This document shows positions 1 to 9,370 of a DNA stretch of 64,000 nucleotides, piece by piece; within the stretch, counting starts at the first letter, position 1; each line of letters starts with the position of its first letter. The notes below the pieces were generated by a model, which saw nothing but the letters and a program-made list of their open reading frames with translations, did no database searches and was not told the DNA's origin. A program made the position numbers and the translations under genes. This DNA comes from an uncultured Bacteroidales bacterium (GTDB taxonomy: Bacteria; Bacteroidota; Bacteroidia; Bacteroidales; Muribaculaceae): the NCBI GenBank assembly GCA_902762385.1, contig CACWNQ010000002.1:1-64000 (forward strand), in the 5' to 3' direction.

Positions 1-827
1 TTGAGCACAGGGATTCAAAACTTTCATCTTTTTATTTCAAATCTCCATTTATTTAAAGCATGGGACACGCCATTTTTGCAAATTCCTACAAGTAAATAGT
101 TGATTGTCAAGTAATATTTTTTTAAATAAAGAACAATGCGGAAAACAAGAGACGATGCATGGTGCCAGTTTTTTTATATCCAAAAGTATCTCATTTTTCG
201 ATGGTGATTATTGACGAGACTATAACACAGTCGAAATGTGTTAAAATCAAAAATGTTAATTTGCCATCATTTTTAACAACCCAATGTAACGACAAGCAAT
301 CATGGCACTATAACAATTGATAGCAAAACGGTTTTAATCTCAACAATCTGAATCCGTTTTAATTTATTAAGTATAAGATATTTGCAATAGCAACATCAAG
401 CTAATTACAAGGTATCATGAGCAAGCTTGATTTAATGAAAAACAAAGGCTATCACCCTATAAACAAAAACATCTAATTAAATCTCAAGCCACACTCACAA
501 AGTTAAAACAATAGAGAATAGTTTTATTTTATAATTAAATATATTAATTTTGCAACGCTTAAAATTTATTAATCGGGCCACAAGAGTGTGGCTTGCATAA
601 CTTTTTGAAACGAGAGAATACACAAAAAACCAAAACTTTAAAACATTTACTGAACCCTTTACCTCCACATCTCACACGTTAGGCCTGCAATAGCAATAGC
701 TATGGGCTATGAGTGCGTGTTTTTGTATTAAAATCAACTTAATAAACCCACTGGTTTTTTCAAGTTTTTGGAACATTATGACTATTAATCATAATTATTT
801 GAAGTTTAATCATTAATTGTTTACTGT
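1..827. other. Intergenic region and long leader of first SusC/D operon
   Basis: No credible gene is visible; the stretch is A/T-rich with many stops in all frames. A promoter of Bacteroidetes type lies at about 521-552. The roughly 270-nt leader that follows contains a 6-bp hairpin (GCCACA 577-582 / TGTGGC 587-592) and a looser fold at about 674-725 ending in a T run. The last 27 nt before the start codon are shared with the leader of the second SusC gene. I see nothing supportable in the first 500 nt. Confidence 0.6.
521..552 (+). promoter_or_regulatory. Predicted promoter of SusC/D operon 1
   Basis: TAATTTTG at 545-552 matches the Bacteroidetes -7 consensus TAnnTTTG, with a T-rich stretch about 20 nt upstream. 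It would give a 5' leader of about 270 nt before the SusC start at 828. Inferred from consensus only. Confidence 0.5.
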
Positions 828-868
828 ATGAAGAGACTTTTGTCAACTCTGATGGCCGTGTGCATCAT
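801..868 (+). repeat. Direct repeat, copy 1: SusC leader and signal-peptide start
   Basis: These 68 nt (leader from GAAGTTTAAT through codon 14) match 6161-6228 with a single mismatch (842 versus 6202). The coding parts diverge soon after. The pattern suggests duplication or gene conversion of the 5' end, which would give both SusC genes the same translation initiation region. Confidence 0.9.
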
Positions 869-3800
869 AGCTATGGGTGCGTCGGCTAGCAAGATCGTTA
901 AAGGTAAGGTCATCGATGCCGCAAACAATGAGCCACTGATTGGCGCTAGCGTCCAAGCTATAGGCTCAAATCAGGGCACCGGTACCGACATTAACGGTGA
1001 ATTCACAGTAACCGTCAACGACAACGTTAAGCAGCTTCGCGTTAGCTACGTGGGCTACAAGGAGCAAATCGTTGCGGTTGCAAGTTATGTAACAGTAGCT
1101 CTTGAGAGCGACGACCTCACTCTCGACGAGGTAATGGTTGTGGCCTATGGTCAAACCAAGAAGACCTCGTTCACTGGTTCGGCACAAGCCGTTAACAACA
1201 AGAAGATTGAGACCCGTCCTATCACAAGTGCCACCAAGGCCCTTGAGGGTAACGTGGGTGGTATCCAGGTGGGCGGCACATCAGGTCAGCCTGGTGCCGA
1301 TGTTGCTATCCGCATTCGCGGTTTTGGCTCTATCAACGCCAGCAACAATCCTCTCTATGTAGTTGATGGTATTCCTTATGATGGTGCATTGAGCGATATC
1401 AACCCCAACGATATCGAGAGCATGACCGTCTTGAAGGACGCATCGGCTGCCGCCCTTTATGGTGCTCGTGGTGCCAACGGTGTCATCATGATTCAAACCA
1501 AGAAGGGTAATGAGGGGCGCACCAATGTCACTTGGCGCTCTACTGTAGGTTGGTCTAACCGTGCCACTCCACGCTACGAGACCGTTAACCAGAAGGAGTT
1601 TGTACAACTCTTCTATGAGGGCTTGAGAAGCTACTTTGAGGTTGACAACGGTATGGACCGTGCAACTGCCGACACCTATAGCCAGTATTATCTGAGTGGT
1701 GAGCTCGGAGGCGAGATGTACAACCCCTTCAAGAACTACACCTTCGACACCATCATCAATCCTGAAACTGGCATGGTATATGACGACGTTCAAAGCGCAT
1801 GGAACGAAGACTGGTATGACAGTGTGATTCGCAAGAGCGCTTTCCGTCACGAGCACGTGTTCTCGGTTAACGGTGGTACACAGAAGACTCAATACATGTT
1901 TTCTCTCGGTTACTTGAAAGAAAACGGTTTCTTGAAGACCACAAGCTTCGAGCGCTACAGCGCACGTGCTAATGTCAACAGCCAAATCAACGACTGGTTT
2001 GCTGCTAACATCAACACTTCACTGGGTCACTCTAAGAGTAACTTCAGTGACTATGACGACACCAGCTACAGCAACCCCTGGTTTACAGCACAGTTCATCA
2101 ACCCATTGTTCCCAGTTTATCTCAAGGACGAGAATGGCAACAACCAACTAGATTCTGAGGGCAAAATCCAGTATGACTGGGGCGAGGGCGGCCGTGTTGG
2201 TAACTTGAACGATTTCAACTCACTCGGCATGCTTCTCATGGACAAGGCTAGCAACGTTCGCGATATCGCAGGTTTGCGTACCGGTATCGTTATTGGTAGC
2301 GACCTCGAGAAATACGGTTGGCGTCAGGGTATCAAGTTCGCCGTTAACTTCGGTATGGACTATGTGAACCGCAACCGCTTGTTCTATATGAACTCACAAC
2401 ACGGTAACCAGGCCAACGCTCACGGCTTGCTTGAGAAGATGAATTATCGCACACAGAGCTATACCTTCAACCAGTTGCTCACTTGGACTCGTTCTTTCAA
2501 CAAAGTTCACAACATTGACTTCCTGATTGGTCACGAGTGGTATGCCTACAAGTGGAACTACCTGTTTGCTGAGCGCACCAACATCGTTGATGGTATCTAC
2601 GACCTCAGTGGTGGTGCCAACGTTTCAGACAACAACTCTTATCAATATGATTATCGCATCAACTCTTTCTTGAGTCGTTTCAACTACAATTACGACGACC
2701 GTTACTATCTGTCGGCATCAATCCGTAGCGATGCCTCTTCACGCTTCCACAAGAAACACCACACTGGCACATTCTGGTCGGTGGGTGCCAACTGGCGTGT
2801 ATCGAAAGAGGCTTTCATGCAGAACATTGACTGGATTCACAACCTGAGCGTTAAGGTTAGCTATGGTGAGCAAGGTAACGACAACATCGGTACTTACTAT
2901 GCATGGCAACAGCTCTTCGACTTGGGTTACACCAACTCAAGCAATGTGGGTGCTTTTGTTCAGTCTCTTGAGAACCAAGAAGTAAGCTGGGAGAAGAACT
3001 CTAACCTCAATGCCGGATTCGAGGCTGCCCTCTTTGCAGGCCGCCTGCGCATCGACTTCGAGTACTTCTATAAGAAGACTACCGACATGCTGCTTAACTT
3101 CCCTATGGCTCTCTCTACTGGTTTCACCGGATATCTTGACAACGTGGGTGACATGCGCAATACTGGTTTTGAGTTGAAACTCGGCGCTACTCCAGTTCGC
3201 ACTGCCGACTTTGAGTGGAACATCGACGTGATGCTCAACCGCACCAACAACAAGGTGCTTAAGCTTACTGGCGACACCGACGAAATTCTGAACGGTTTCC
3301 GCTCAATCAAGGTAGGCATGCCTATCTACACCTATTATATGAGTAAGGGTGCTGGTGTTGATCCCGACACAGGTCTGCCTCTGTACTGGGCCGTTGATGA
3401 AGAAGGCAATGAATACAAGACCAGCGACTACTATGAGGCTAACGCCAACAAGTTCTACCTTGGCAGCCGAATTCCTAAGTTCTATGGTAGCATTGGTACC
3501 GACCTCACCTGGAAGGGCTTTGGTCTCTCAATTTTGACCACTTATTCATTAGGAGGAAAAGTTTATGACTCTCTTTATGCCGGCATCATGATGGGCCTTA
3601 GCAGTGGCAACAGCACTTGGCACAAAGACGCTTTAAAGCGTTGGCAGAATCCTGGCGACATCACCGATGTTCCACGCATCCAGCTTGACGACTATCGCGA
3701 CTGGCCCGAGGTTACCAGCGACCGCTACCTCATCGATGCGTCTTACTTCGCAATCAAGAACATCACTCTTTCTTACAATCTACCACGCACATTCTTGAAC

Positions 3801-3962
3801 AAGATTGGCATTCAGGGCGCCAAGGTATTTGCTTCGGGCGACAACTTGTGCTTGTTCACTCATCTCAAGGGTATGGATCCCCAGTACAACTTCACTGGTG
3901 GTACCAACTATGACTACAGTCCTAACCGCACCTATACAATTGGTCTAGAGGTTAACTTCTAA
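828..3962 (+). CDS. SusC/RagA-family TonB-linked outer membrane transporter 1
   Basis: A 1044-aa TonB-dependent outer-membrane transporter of the SusC type, which imports a glycan or other nutrient bound by its SusD partner. The signal peptide covers residues 1-20. A carboxypeptidase-regulatory-like beta-sandwich follows (about 23-105, with KGKVIDAANNEPLIGASVQ). The plug domain (about 110-235) shows PLYVVDG and VLKDASAAALYGARGANGVI, typical of the family. The rest is a 22-strand-type barrel ending in Phe (GLEVNF). The length is normal for the family. The SusD gene starts 21 nt downstream, so they are one operon. No glycoside hydrolase or dedicated regulator is adjacent, so the substrate cannot be inferred. 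The start is ATG, with the same leader as the second SusC. Confidence 0.95.
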   Translation: MKRLLSTLMAVCIIAMGASASKIVKGKVIDAANNEPLIGASVQAIGSNQGTGTDINGEFTVTVNDNVKQLRVSYVGYKEQIVAVASYVTVALESDDLTLDEVMVVAYGQTKKTSFTGSAQAVNNKKIETRPITSATKALEGNVGGIQVGGTSGQPGADVAIRIRGFGSINASNNPLYVVDGIPYDGALSDINPNDIESMTVLKDASAAALYGARGANGVIMIQTKKGNEGRTNVTWRSTVGWSNRATPRYETVNQKEFVQLFYEGLRSYFEVDNGMDRATADTYSQYYLSGELGGEMYNPFKNYTFDTIINPETGMVYDDVQSAWNEDWYDSVIRKSAFRHEHVFSVNGGTQKTQYMFSLGYLKENGFLKTTSFERYSARANVNSQINDWFAANINTSLGHSKSNFSDYDDTSYSNPWFTAQFINPLFPVYLKDENGNNQLDSEGKIQYDWGEGGRVGNLNDFNSLGMLLMDKASNVRDIAGLRTGIVIGSDLEKYGWRQGIKFAVNFGMDYVNRNRLFYMNSQHGNQANAHGLLEKMNYRTQSYTFNQLLTWTRSFNKVHNIDFLIGHEWYAYKWNYLFAERTNIVDGIYDLSGGANVSDNNSYQYDYRINSFLSRFNYNYDDRYYLSASIRSDASSRFHKKHHTGTFWSVGANWRVSKEAFMQNIDWIHNLSVKVSYGEQGNDNIGTYYAWQQLFDLGYTNSSNVGAFVQSLENQEVSWEKNSNLNAGFEAALFAGRLRIDFEYFYKKTTDMLLNFPMALSTGFTGYLDNVGDMRNTGFELKLGATPVRTADFEWNIDVMLNRTNNKVLKLTGDTDEILNGFRSIKVGMPIYTYYMSKGAGVDPDTGLPLYWAVDEEGNEYKTSDYYEANANKFYLGSRIPKFYGSIGTDLTWKGFGLSILTTYSLGGKVYDSLYAGIMMGLSSGNSTWHKDALKRWQNPGDITDVPRIQLDDYRDWPEVTSDRYLIDASYFAIKNITLSYNLPRTFLNKIGIQGAKVFASGDNLCLFTHLKGMDPQYNFTGGTNYDYSPNRTYTIGLEVNF

Positions 3963-3983
3963 TTAAAAGAAAGGAGACATACA

Positions 3984-5537
3984 ATGAAAAAATTTATATA
4001 TGCTATTATAGCTATTGGTGGACTTCTCTCGTTGAGCGCCTGCTCCGAAGATAGTCTTGTCACTACTCCCACCGATGCACTCGACTATGGAACCATGATG
4101 AGTGATCCCGATCATGCCATGGTGGCTATTGATGGTGTTTACCGTTCAATGTACACTGCTGGATGGTCTACCGAGTTCAATATTCATCAGTGCTTCGGTA
4201 TTAGTGCCTACAATTTGGCAGCCGAACTCATGGGTGACGACATGATGATGGGAGCCGCTGGTTCGGGTTGGTTCTGGTATGATCACGTTTACAATGTAAA
4301 AGCGCGCTACACAAGTAATGGATGGCGTTCTTATGACTTGTGGAATGGCCATTACAAATGGATTGCCAATGCCAACTATGTTATCGACGCAATGGAGAAA
4401 TATGTAGCCACCGAGAACGATGCTGTGACTAAAGACTATGTGCTTGGTCAAGCCTACGCAATTCGTGCTTACAGTTACTTCATGCTTTCTCAGTGGTTTG
4501 CCCGTACCTATAAGGGGCATGAAAGTGACCCATGCGTGCCCATTTATACTCAACCCACTTATAAGGGTACAACAGGTCAGAAACGTGCAACAGTTGCCGA
4601 GGTTTATGCACAAATCGACAACGACCTCAACCGTGCTGTTGAATTGCTTGAAGGAATATCTCAGCAACATTCAACTAACATGAGCTATGAAGTTGCTCAG
4701 GGTATCCGCGCACGTGTGGCTCTCGTTGAAGAGAATTGGGCAGCTGCCGAGAATGCAGCCGAGTTGGCTATCGCAAATACAAGTGCACAAATCATCGGCA
4801 CTAAGGACTTTGAGGGCAACAACGACGTGAAGAACGACAATGTGATGTGGGGTGCCGAGATTATCGCACCTCAAGCTGGTGGTTATGCAAGCTTCTATGC
4901 TCACATGGACACATGCGCAAGCTATGGATTCCGCGCGCCCAAGTTGATGACACAATCACTCTACGACAAGATGTCGGAGACCGATACCCGCAAGGCTATC
5001 TGGTTCCCCGTAATGCCAAAGGGCAGCGTTGGTTATGGGAAGCACCTGCAGCGCAAGCTCACATTTAGCGACCCAGCACAGTGGCTTGGCGACTACATCT
5101 GGATGCGTGTTGAGGAAATGTACCTCATCGCTGCCGAGGCTGAGTGCCGTCAAGGTAAAGAAGCTGAAGCTAAAGAGCACCTCATGGCTCTGATGGAGAA
5201 ACGCGATCCTAACTACACTTGCGAAAAGACTGGTACTGCTTTGGGAGCTCTCACTAGTGATGAGACAGGTTCACTGCTCGAGGAGATAATACTGCAACGC
5301 CGTATTGAGTTGTGGGGTGAAGCAGGTCGTATCTTCGATATCAAGCGTCTGCACCAAGGATTTGTACGCAACCCAGCCGATGGATGGGCTACTGCCGCAA
5401 GACTTGCCAACCATCCTGCAACCGCCGATCCCGAAAGCTACTGCTGGGTTCTCACAATTCCACAGGCCGAGTTTGACGGAAACGCCAACTTGACTCTTGA
5501 GAACGACCAGAACCCACTTGGTGACTATCCCAATTAA
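3984..5537 (+). CDS. SusD/RagB-family nutrient-binding lipoprotein 1
   Basis: A 517-aa surface lipoprotein that acts as the ligand-binding lid of the SusC transporter encoded 21 nt upstream. The signal peptide ends in the lipobox LSAC with Cys20, followed by SED, an acidic lipoprotein export-type sequence. The body has the helical TPR-like pattern of SusD (ATVAEVYAQIDNDLNRAVELL, ARVALVEENWAAAENAAELAI) and the C-terminal RRIELWGEAGRIFDIKRL motif common in RagB/SusD proteins. The operon ends in a strong hairpin at 5568-5605. The ligand is unknown. Confidence 0.95.
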   Translation: MKKFIYAIIAIGGLLSLSACSEDSLVTTPTDALDYGTMMSDPDHAMVAIDGVYRSMYTAGWSTEFNIHQCFGISAYNLAAELMGDDMMMGAAGSGWFWYDHVYNVKARYTSNGWRSYDLWNGHYKWIANANYVIDAMEKYVATENDAVTKDYVLGQAYAIRAYSYFMLSQWFARTYKGHESDPCVPIYTQPTYKGTTGQKRATVAEVYAQIDNDLNRAVELLEGISQQHSTNMSYEVAQGIRARVALVEENWAAAENAAELAIANTSAQIIGTKDFEGNNDVKNDNVMWGAEIIAPQAGGYASFYAHMDTCASYGFRAPKLMTQSLYDKMSETDTRKAIWFPVMPKGSVGYGKHLQRKLTFSDPAQWLGDYIWMRVEEMYLIAAEAECRQGKEAEAKEHLMALMEKRDPNYTCEKTGTALGALTSDETGSLLEEIILQRRIELWGEAGRIFDIKRLHQGFVRNPADGWATAARLANHPATADPESYCWVLTIPQAEFDGNANLTLENDQNPLGDYPN

Positions 5538-5567
5538 TTTGGAATAAAGTAACAAAAACATAATCAT

Positions 5568-5605
5568 CAAGGGCCGCACAACTCACTGTGCGACCCTTGA
5601 TTTTT
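5568..5605 (+). terminator. Rho-independent terminator of SusC/D operon 1
   Basis: A 13-bp stem with one mismatch (5568-5580 / 5587-5599), a 6-nt loop, then ATTTTT. The stem is almost identical in sequence to the terminator of operon 2 at 12205-12236. Confidence 0.9.
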
Positions 5606-6001
5606 ACACCTCAAACACAAACTAAATACCTGCAAGAGCGGAAGCTACAACCACTAACTATTCCTATCATTTTGGTAGGAAAAAAGCTAAATCTTTAATT
5701 GTTAAAAAAACAATTGTTAAATTGCGAGAAAATTAACAATCGGACAAACTGAGAAAAGTGTATAAACTTAAGTTTTGAAGATTTGGACAAGGCAAGGTGT
5801 GAAATATTGTTTTGGAACCAGTAAAACAATAATTATCAAGAATATAAGGTAGTGAAGGACATTGACTCCAAAGTAGATGAAAAGTAGTAATTTTGCCGAA
5901 TTAAGTAGGTATTTGTAAAAATATTGAAAAATATGTATAAAAAATGGAAATACAAACGTTTGAAAACAAACGGCAAGCCAAAAGTTAAAGATTAAATTAA
6001 T

Positions 6002-6033
6002 TTTGCTACATTTCTTAATAATATATAACTTTG
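6002..6033 (+). promoter_or_regulatory. Predicted promoter of SusC/D operon 2
   Basis: TTTG at 6002-6005 and TAACTTTG at 6026-6033 are separated by 20 nt, matching both Bacteroidetes promoter elements. The predicted 5' leader to the start at 6188 is about 150 nt. Confidence 0.7.
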
Positions 6034-6160
6034 CATTCGTTGTTCCCGTCTATTTAGCCTGCTTTAAGCCTCTCCACAAGCCGGAAACCATAGGAACAAC
6101 ACGTGTTTTTCATAACCAAGAGAACAATTTTAGGGATTTTATTATTCGAGTATAAAGTTT

Positions 6161-6228
6161 GAAGTTTAATCATTAATTGTTTACTGTATGAAGAGACTTT
6201 TATCAACTCTGATGGCCGTGTGCATCAT
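6161..6228 (+). repeat. Direct repeat, copy 2: SusC leader and signal-peptide start
   Basis: The second copy of the 68-nt block at 801-868, with one mismatch. It covers the last 27 nt of the leader and the first 14 codons of the second SusC gene. Confidence 0.9.
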
Positions 6229-9200
6229 TGCTTTAGGTGCAGCGGCTAACAAGACCGTTAAAGGTAAAGTCGTAAGTGCAAGTGATCAGGAACCACTCAT
6301 TGGCGCCAGCGTGCAAGCAGTGGGTTCTAATCAAGGCACCGCGACCGACATTAACGGTGAATTCTCGCTGACCGTAAACGACAATGTGACACAGCTGAAA
6401 GTTAGTTATGTAGGCTATGTTACACAGTTCGTTGCGGTCGCAAGTAACATAACAGTAGCCCTTGAGGAGGAAGACAACACCCTCGAGGAGGTTGTTGTGA
6501 CTGCGCTGGGTATCACTCGCAAAGAGAAATCCATCGGTTACGCTGCCACGGCAGTGAAAGGCGAGGACCTTGTGAAATCTCGCACAAGCGACGTGATGTC
6601 TAGTTTGGCCGGTAAAGTTGCCGGTGTGCAGATCGCAGCAACATCTTCCGACCCTGGTGCTTCTAACTCTGTTATCATCCGTGGCTTCAGCTCTCTGAGC
6701 GGTAGCAACCAACCACTGTATGTTGTCGACGGTGTTCCCTTGAACAACTCGGCAGTTTACAGTAATGATGGTTTGAATAGCGGTTATGACTTTGGTAACG
6801 GTGCCAACATGGTTAACCCCGACGATGTTGAGAACATGACCGTGCTTAAGGGTGCAGCCGCTACCGCCCTCTATGGTAGCCGTGCCGCCAATGGTGTTAT
6901 CCTTATCACCACCAAGAGCGGTAAGAAACAAAAAGGCATCGGTATCGAGTACAATGGCGGCATGCAGTTCGAGAACGTTCTGAGGCTGCCACAAGTACAG
7001 AATGAATTCGGTCAGGGCTGGTATGGTGCCAAGACCATGGACGAGAACGGTTCGTGGGGTCCTAGATTTGATGGCGCTTATCTGCGTTATGGTAAAGAGT
7101 GGAACCACTCTCAGCAGCGCAAGAGCTATGTGGCTATACCAAGCAACATGAAGGACTTCTTCGACACTGGTGTTCGTTACAGCAACAGCATCTCGTTTAA
7201 CGGTGCTACCAACCAGAGTACTTACTTCCTGTCGCTGTCGCAATTGACTGATGACGGTATCATCCCAACCAGCAGCGACAAGTACACCAAGTACACATTC
7301 TCGGCTCGCGCAAGCCACCGCATCAACAAGGTTATGCTGAGCACATCGCTCAACTATGCTTACAACCGTAACAGCTTCGTTAGCACTGGACAGAAGACCG
7401 CTTCAATGTACAATGCTATCATGCAGACTCCTCGCGATATCTCTATCGTTGAGCTTAAGGACCTCAGCTATCCATTTGCAAGCCCTGGTTACTACTACAC
7501 ACCTTATGGCGTAACCAACCCATATTATATTCTTGAAAACTATGAGAACAAGTATGAGGCAGAGCGCTTCTATGGTAAGATGCAGGCCGACTACGACTTC
7601 GCTAAAAACTTCAAGTTGATTTACCGCTTTGGTTTGGATACTTCAACCGGTCACCACAACACAGGACAACCTAACCTTGAGACCCTCTTTGCCGGCACAG
7701 CCAATGGCGAGGACCTCGTGGGTGAGACTGGTAGCGTTACTCAACAGACCACTCGTCGTCGTGAGATTAACCACGACTTGATGGTAACTTACGACAACAG
7801 CGAGCTCACCGACTGGATGGGACTTAACGCTGTAGTTGGTTTCAACGGTAACGAGCGCAAGCTCTCTTACCTATATTCAGGTATCACTAACTTGACTATC
7901 CCAACATGGTATGACCTGGGCAACACTTCTGAGAAGCCCGAGGTTGACCAGTACCGCTGGCACCGTCGCTTGATCGGTGTTTACGGACAGGCCGAGTTTG
8001 CGTTCAAGAACCAAGTGTTCCTCACGCTCACTGCACGTAACGACTGGTCTTCTACTCTGCCTAAGGGTAACCGCTCGTTCTTCTATCCTGGCGTAACACT
8101 GAGCTGGGTATTCACCGAGCTTCTTCCCAACGACCTTCGTGACTGGATCTCTTATGGTAAAGCACGCTTTGCTTGGGGTAAGACCGGTAACGATGCCGAC
8201 GTTTATATGACTCAATCAATCTATGGTCAAGCTTCGGCCAGCTCTGGTGGTTGGGGATCTAGTGCATTCCCATTCTCAAGAACTGGTACTAACGCCTACA
8301 CAGCAGGCAATGTGCTTGGTAGTGCTTCTCTGAGTCCTGAGATGTCGACCGAGACTGAGGTTGGTCTTAACATGGCCTTCTTCCAGCACCGTCTGTCGTT
8401 TGACTTCTCTTGGTACAACCGTGTATCCGACAAGCAAATCTTCTCGTTGAACATGGATCCTGCTACTGGCTACACCGCACAGAACACCAACCTTGGTAAG
8501 ATTCGCAACCGCGGTATTGAGTTGTTGATCAATGTTACTCCTGTCAAGATTGCCGACTTCCAGTGGGATTTGACCTGGAACTTCACTAAGAACAAAAACA
8601 AGGTGCTCGAGCTGCCCGACGAGATGGGTGACGAGGCTTTGATCTACGGTTTCTCTGGTGGTACTGGTCTCTATGCTGTTGAAGGTGATGAGATGGGTGT
8701 ATTCAAGGCCTATACTTCACAGCGCGATCCTAACGGCAACGTGATTGTTGATGACAGTGGTCTTCCCGTAGCTACTGGCGATGTTGTGAAGATTGGTACT
8801 ATGAACTATAAGTATCAAATGGGCTTCGGCACCACTTTGAGCTATAAGGGTGTGAGCCTGGGCATCAACTTCGACTACCGCAAGGGTGGCTTGATGTTCT
8901 CGCGCACCAAGGACATCCAGTACTTCACTGGTAACGCTATCCAGACTGCCTACAACGATCGTAACCCATGGATTATTCCTAACTCGGTTATCGACAATGG
9001 CGATGGAACCTACAGTCCTAACACTACTCCATTGAACCCAACAACCATCTACAACTACTGGGATGCTGGTGGCAACGAGATGGATGCTGCGTTCCTTGTT
9101 GACAAGACCTACCTCAAGTTGCGTTCGGTAACCCTCACTTGGGACATGCCAAGCCAGTGGTTCAAGAACATCTTCCTTACCGGCGTTTCAGTTTCGCTCT

Positions 9201-9355
9201 TCGGTAACAACTTGTGGCTCTGGACTCCTAAGAGCAACACATTCATTGATCCCGAGACCACTTCATTTGGTAACGACCTCGAAGGTCAATTCGGTGAATA
9301 TTCGACCAACCCAACTTCTCGCAAGTTAGGTTTCAACGTTAATATTAAATTCTAA
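6188..9355 (+). CDS. SusC/RagA-family TonB-linked outer membrane transporter 2
   Basis: A 1055-aa SusC-type TonB-dependent transporter. The signal peptide (residues 1-20) is nearly identical to that of the SusC at 828. The regulatory beta-sandwich domain is at about 23-105. The plug carries PLYVVDGVPLNNSAV and VLKGAAATALYGSRAANGVI, and the barrel ends in NVNIKF. After the signal peptide the protein differs substantially from the first SusC, so the shared 5' end looks like conversion rather than a recent whole-gene copy. It is first in a five-cistron-or-less operon with a SusD (gap 15 nt) and two small lipoproteins. The substrate is not deducible. Confidence 0.95.
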   Translation: MKRLLSTLMAVCIIALGAAANKTVKGKVVSASDQEPLIGASVQAVGSNQGTATDINGEFSLTVNDNVTQLKVSYVGYVTQFVAVASNITVALEEEDNTLEEVVVTALGITRKEKSIGYAATAVKGEDLVKSRTSDVMSSLAGKVAGVQIAATSSDPGASNSVIIRGFSSLSGSNQPLYVVDGVPLNNSAVYSNDGLNSGYDFGNGANMVNPDDVENMTVLKGAAATALYGSRAANGVILITTKSGKKQKGIGIEYNGGMQFENVLRLPQVQNEFGQGWYGAKTMDENGSWGPRFDGAYLRYGKEWNHSQQRKSYVAIPSNMKDFFDTGVRYSNSISFNGATNQSTYFLSLSQLTDDGIIPTSSDKYTKYTFSARASHRINKVMLSTSLNYAYNRNSFVSTGQKTASMYNAIMQTPRDISIVELKDLSYPFASPGYYYTPYGVTNPYYILENYENKYEAERFYGKMQADYDFAKNFKLIYRFGLDTSTGHHNTGQPNLETLFAGTANGEDLVGETGSVTQQTTRRREINHDLMVTYDNSELTDWMGLNAVVGFNGNERKLSYLYSGITNLTIPTWYDLGNTSEKPEVDQYRWHRRLIGVYGQAEFAFKNQVFLTLTARNDWSSTLPKGNRSFFYPGVTLSWVFTELLPNDLRDWISYGKARFAWGKTGNDADVYMTQSIYGQASASSGGWGSSAFPFSRTGTNAYTAGNVLGSASLSPEMSTETEVGLNMAFFQHRLSFDFSWYNRVSDKQIFSLNMDPATGYTAQNTNLGKIRNRGIELLINVTPVKIADFQWDLTWNFTKNKNKVLELPDEMGDEALIYGFSGGTGLYAVEGDEMGVFKAYTSQRDPNGNVIVDDSGLPVATGDVVKIGTMNYKYQMGFGTTLSYKGVSLGINFDYRKGGLMFSRTKDIQYFTGNAIQTAYNDRNPWIIPNSVIDNGDGTYSPNTTPLNPTTIYNYWDAGGNEMDAAFLVDKTYLKLRSVTLTWDMPSQWFKNIFLTGVSVSLFGNNLWLWTPKSNTFIDPETTSFGNDLEGQFGEYSTNPTSRKLGFNVNIKF

Positions 9356-9370
9356 ACAGGACACAGAATT

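Larger units (their letters stand above)
5538..6187. other. Intergenic region between SusC/D operons 1 and 2
   Basis: No gene is visible. It holds the terminator of operon 1, a possible -7 box TAATTTTG at 5889-5896, and a good promoter at 6002-6033. The leader contains the inverted repeat GTTGTTCC (6039-6046) / GGAACAAC (about 6091-6099), followed by ACGTGTTTTT. That is a possible leader hairpin or attenuator and needs folding to judge. Confidence 0.55.

Noticed and set aside
5698-5716. TTAAAAAAACA sequence resembling the shared 16-mer
   Set aside because: It lacks the flanking ACA-/-CA bases, has no -7 box at 23 nt on the minus strand, and no gene follows it in that direction.
6233-7318. 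361-aa minus-strand open frame
   Set aside because: Antisense shadow of the intact SusC gene; no homologous features or start context.
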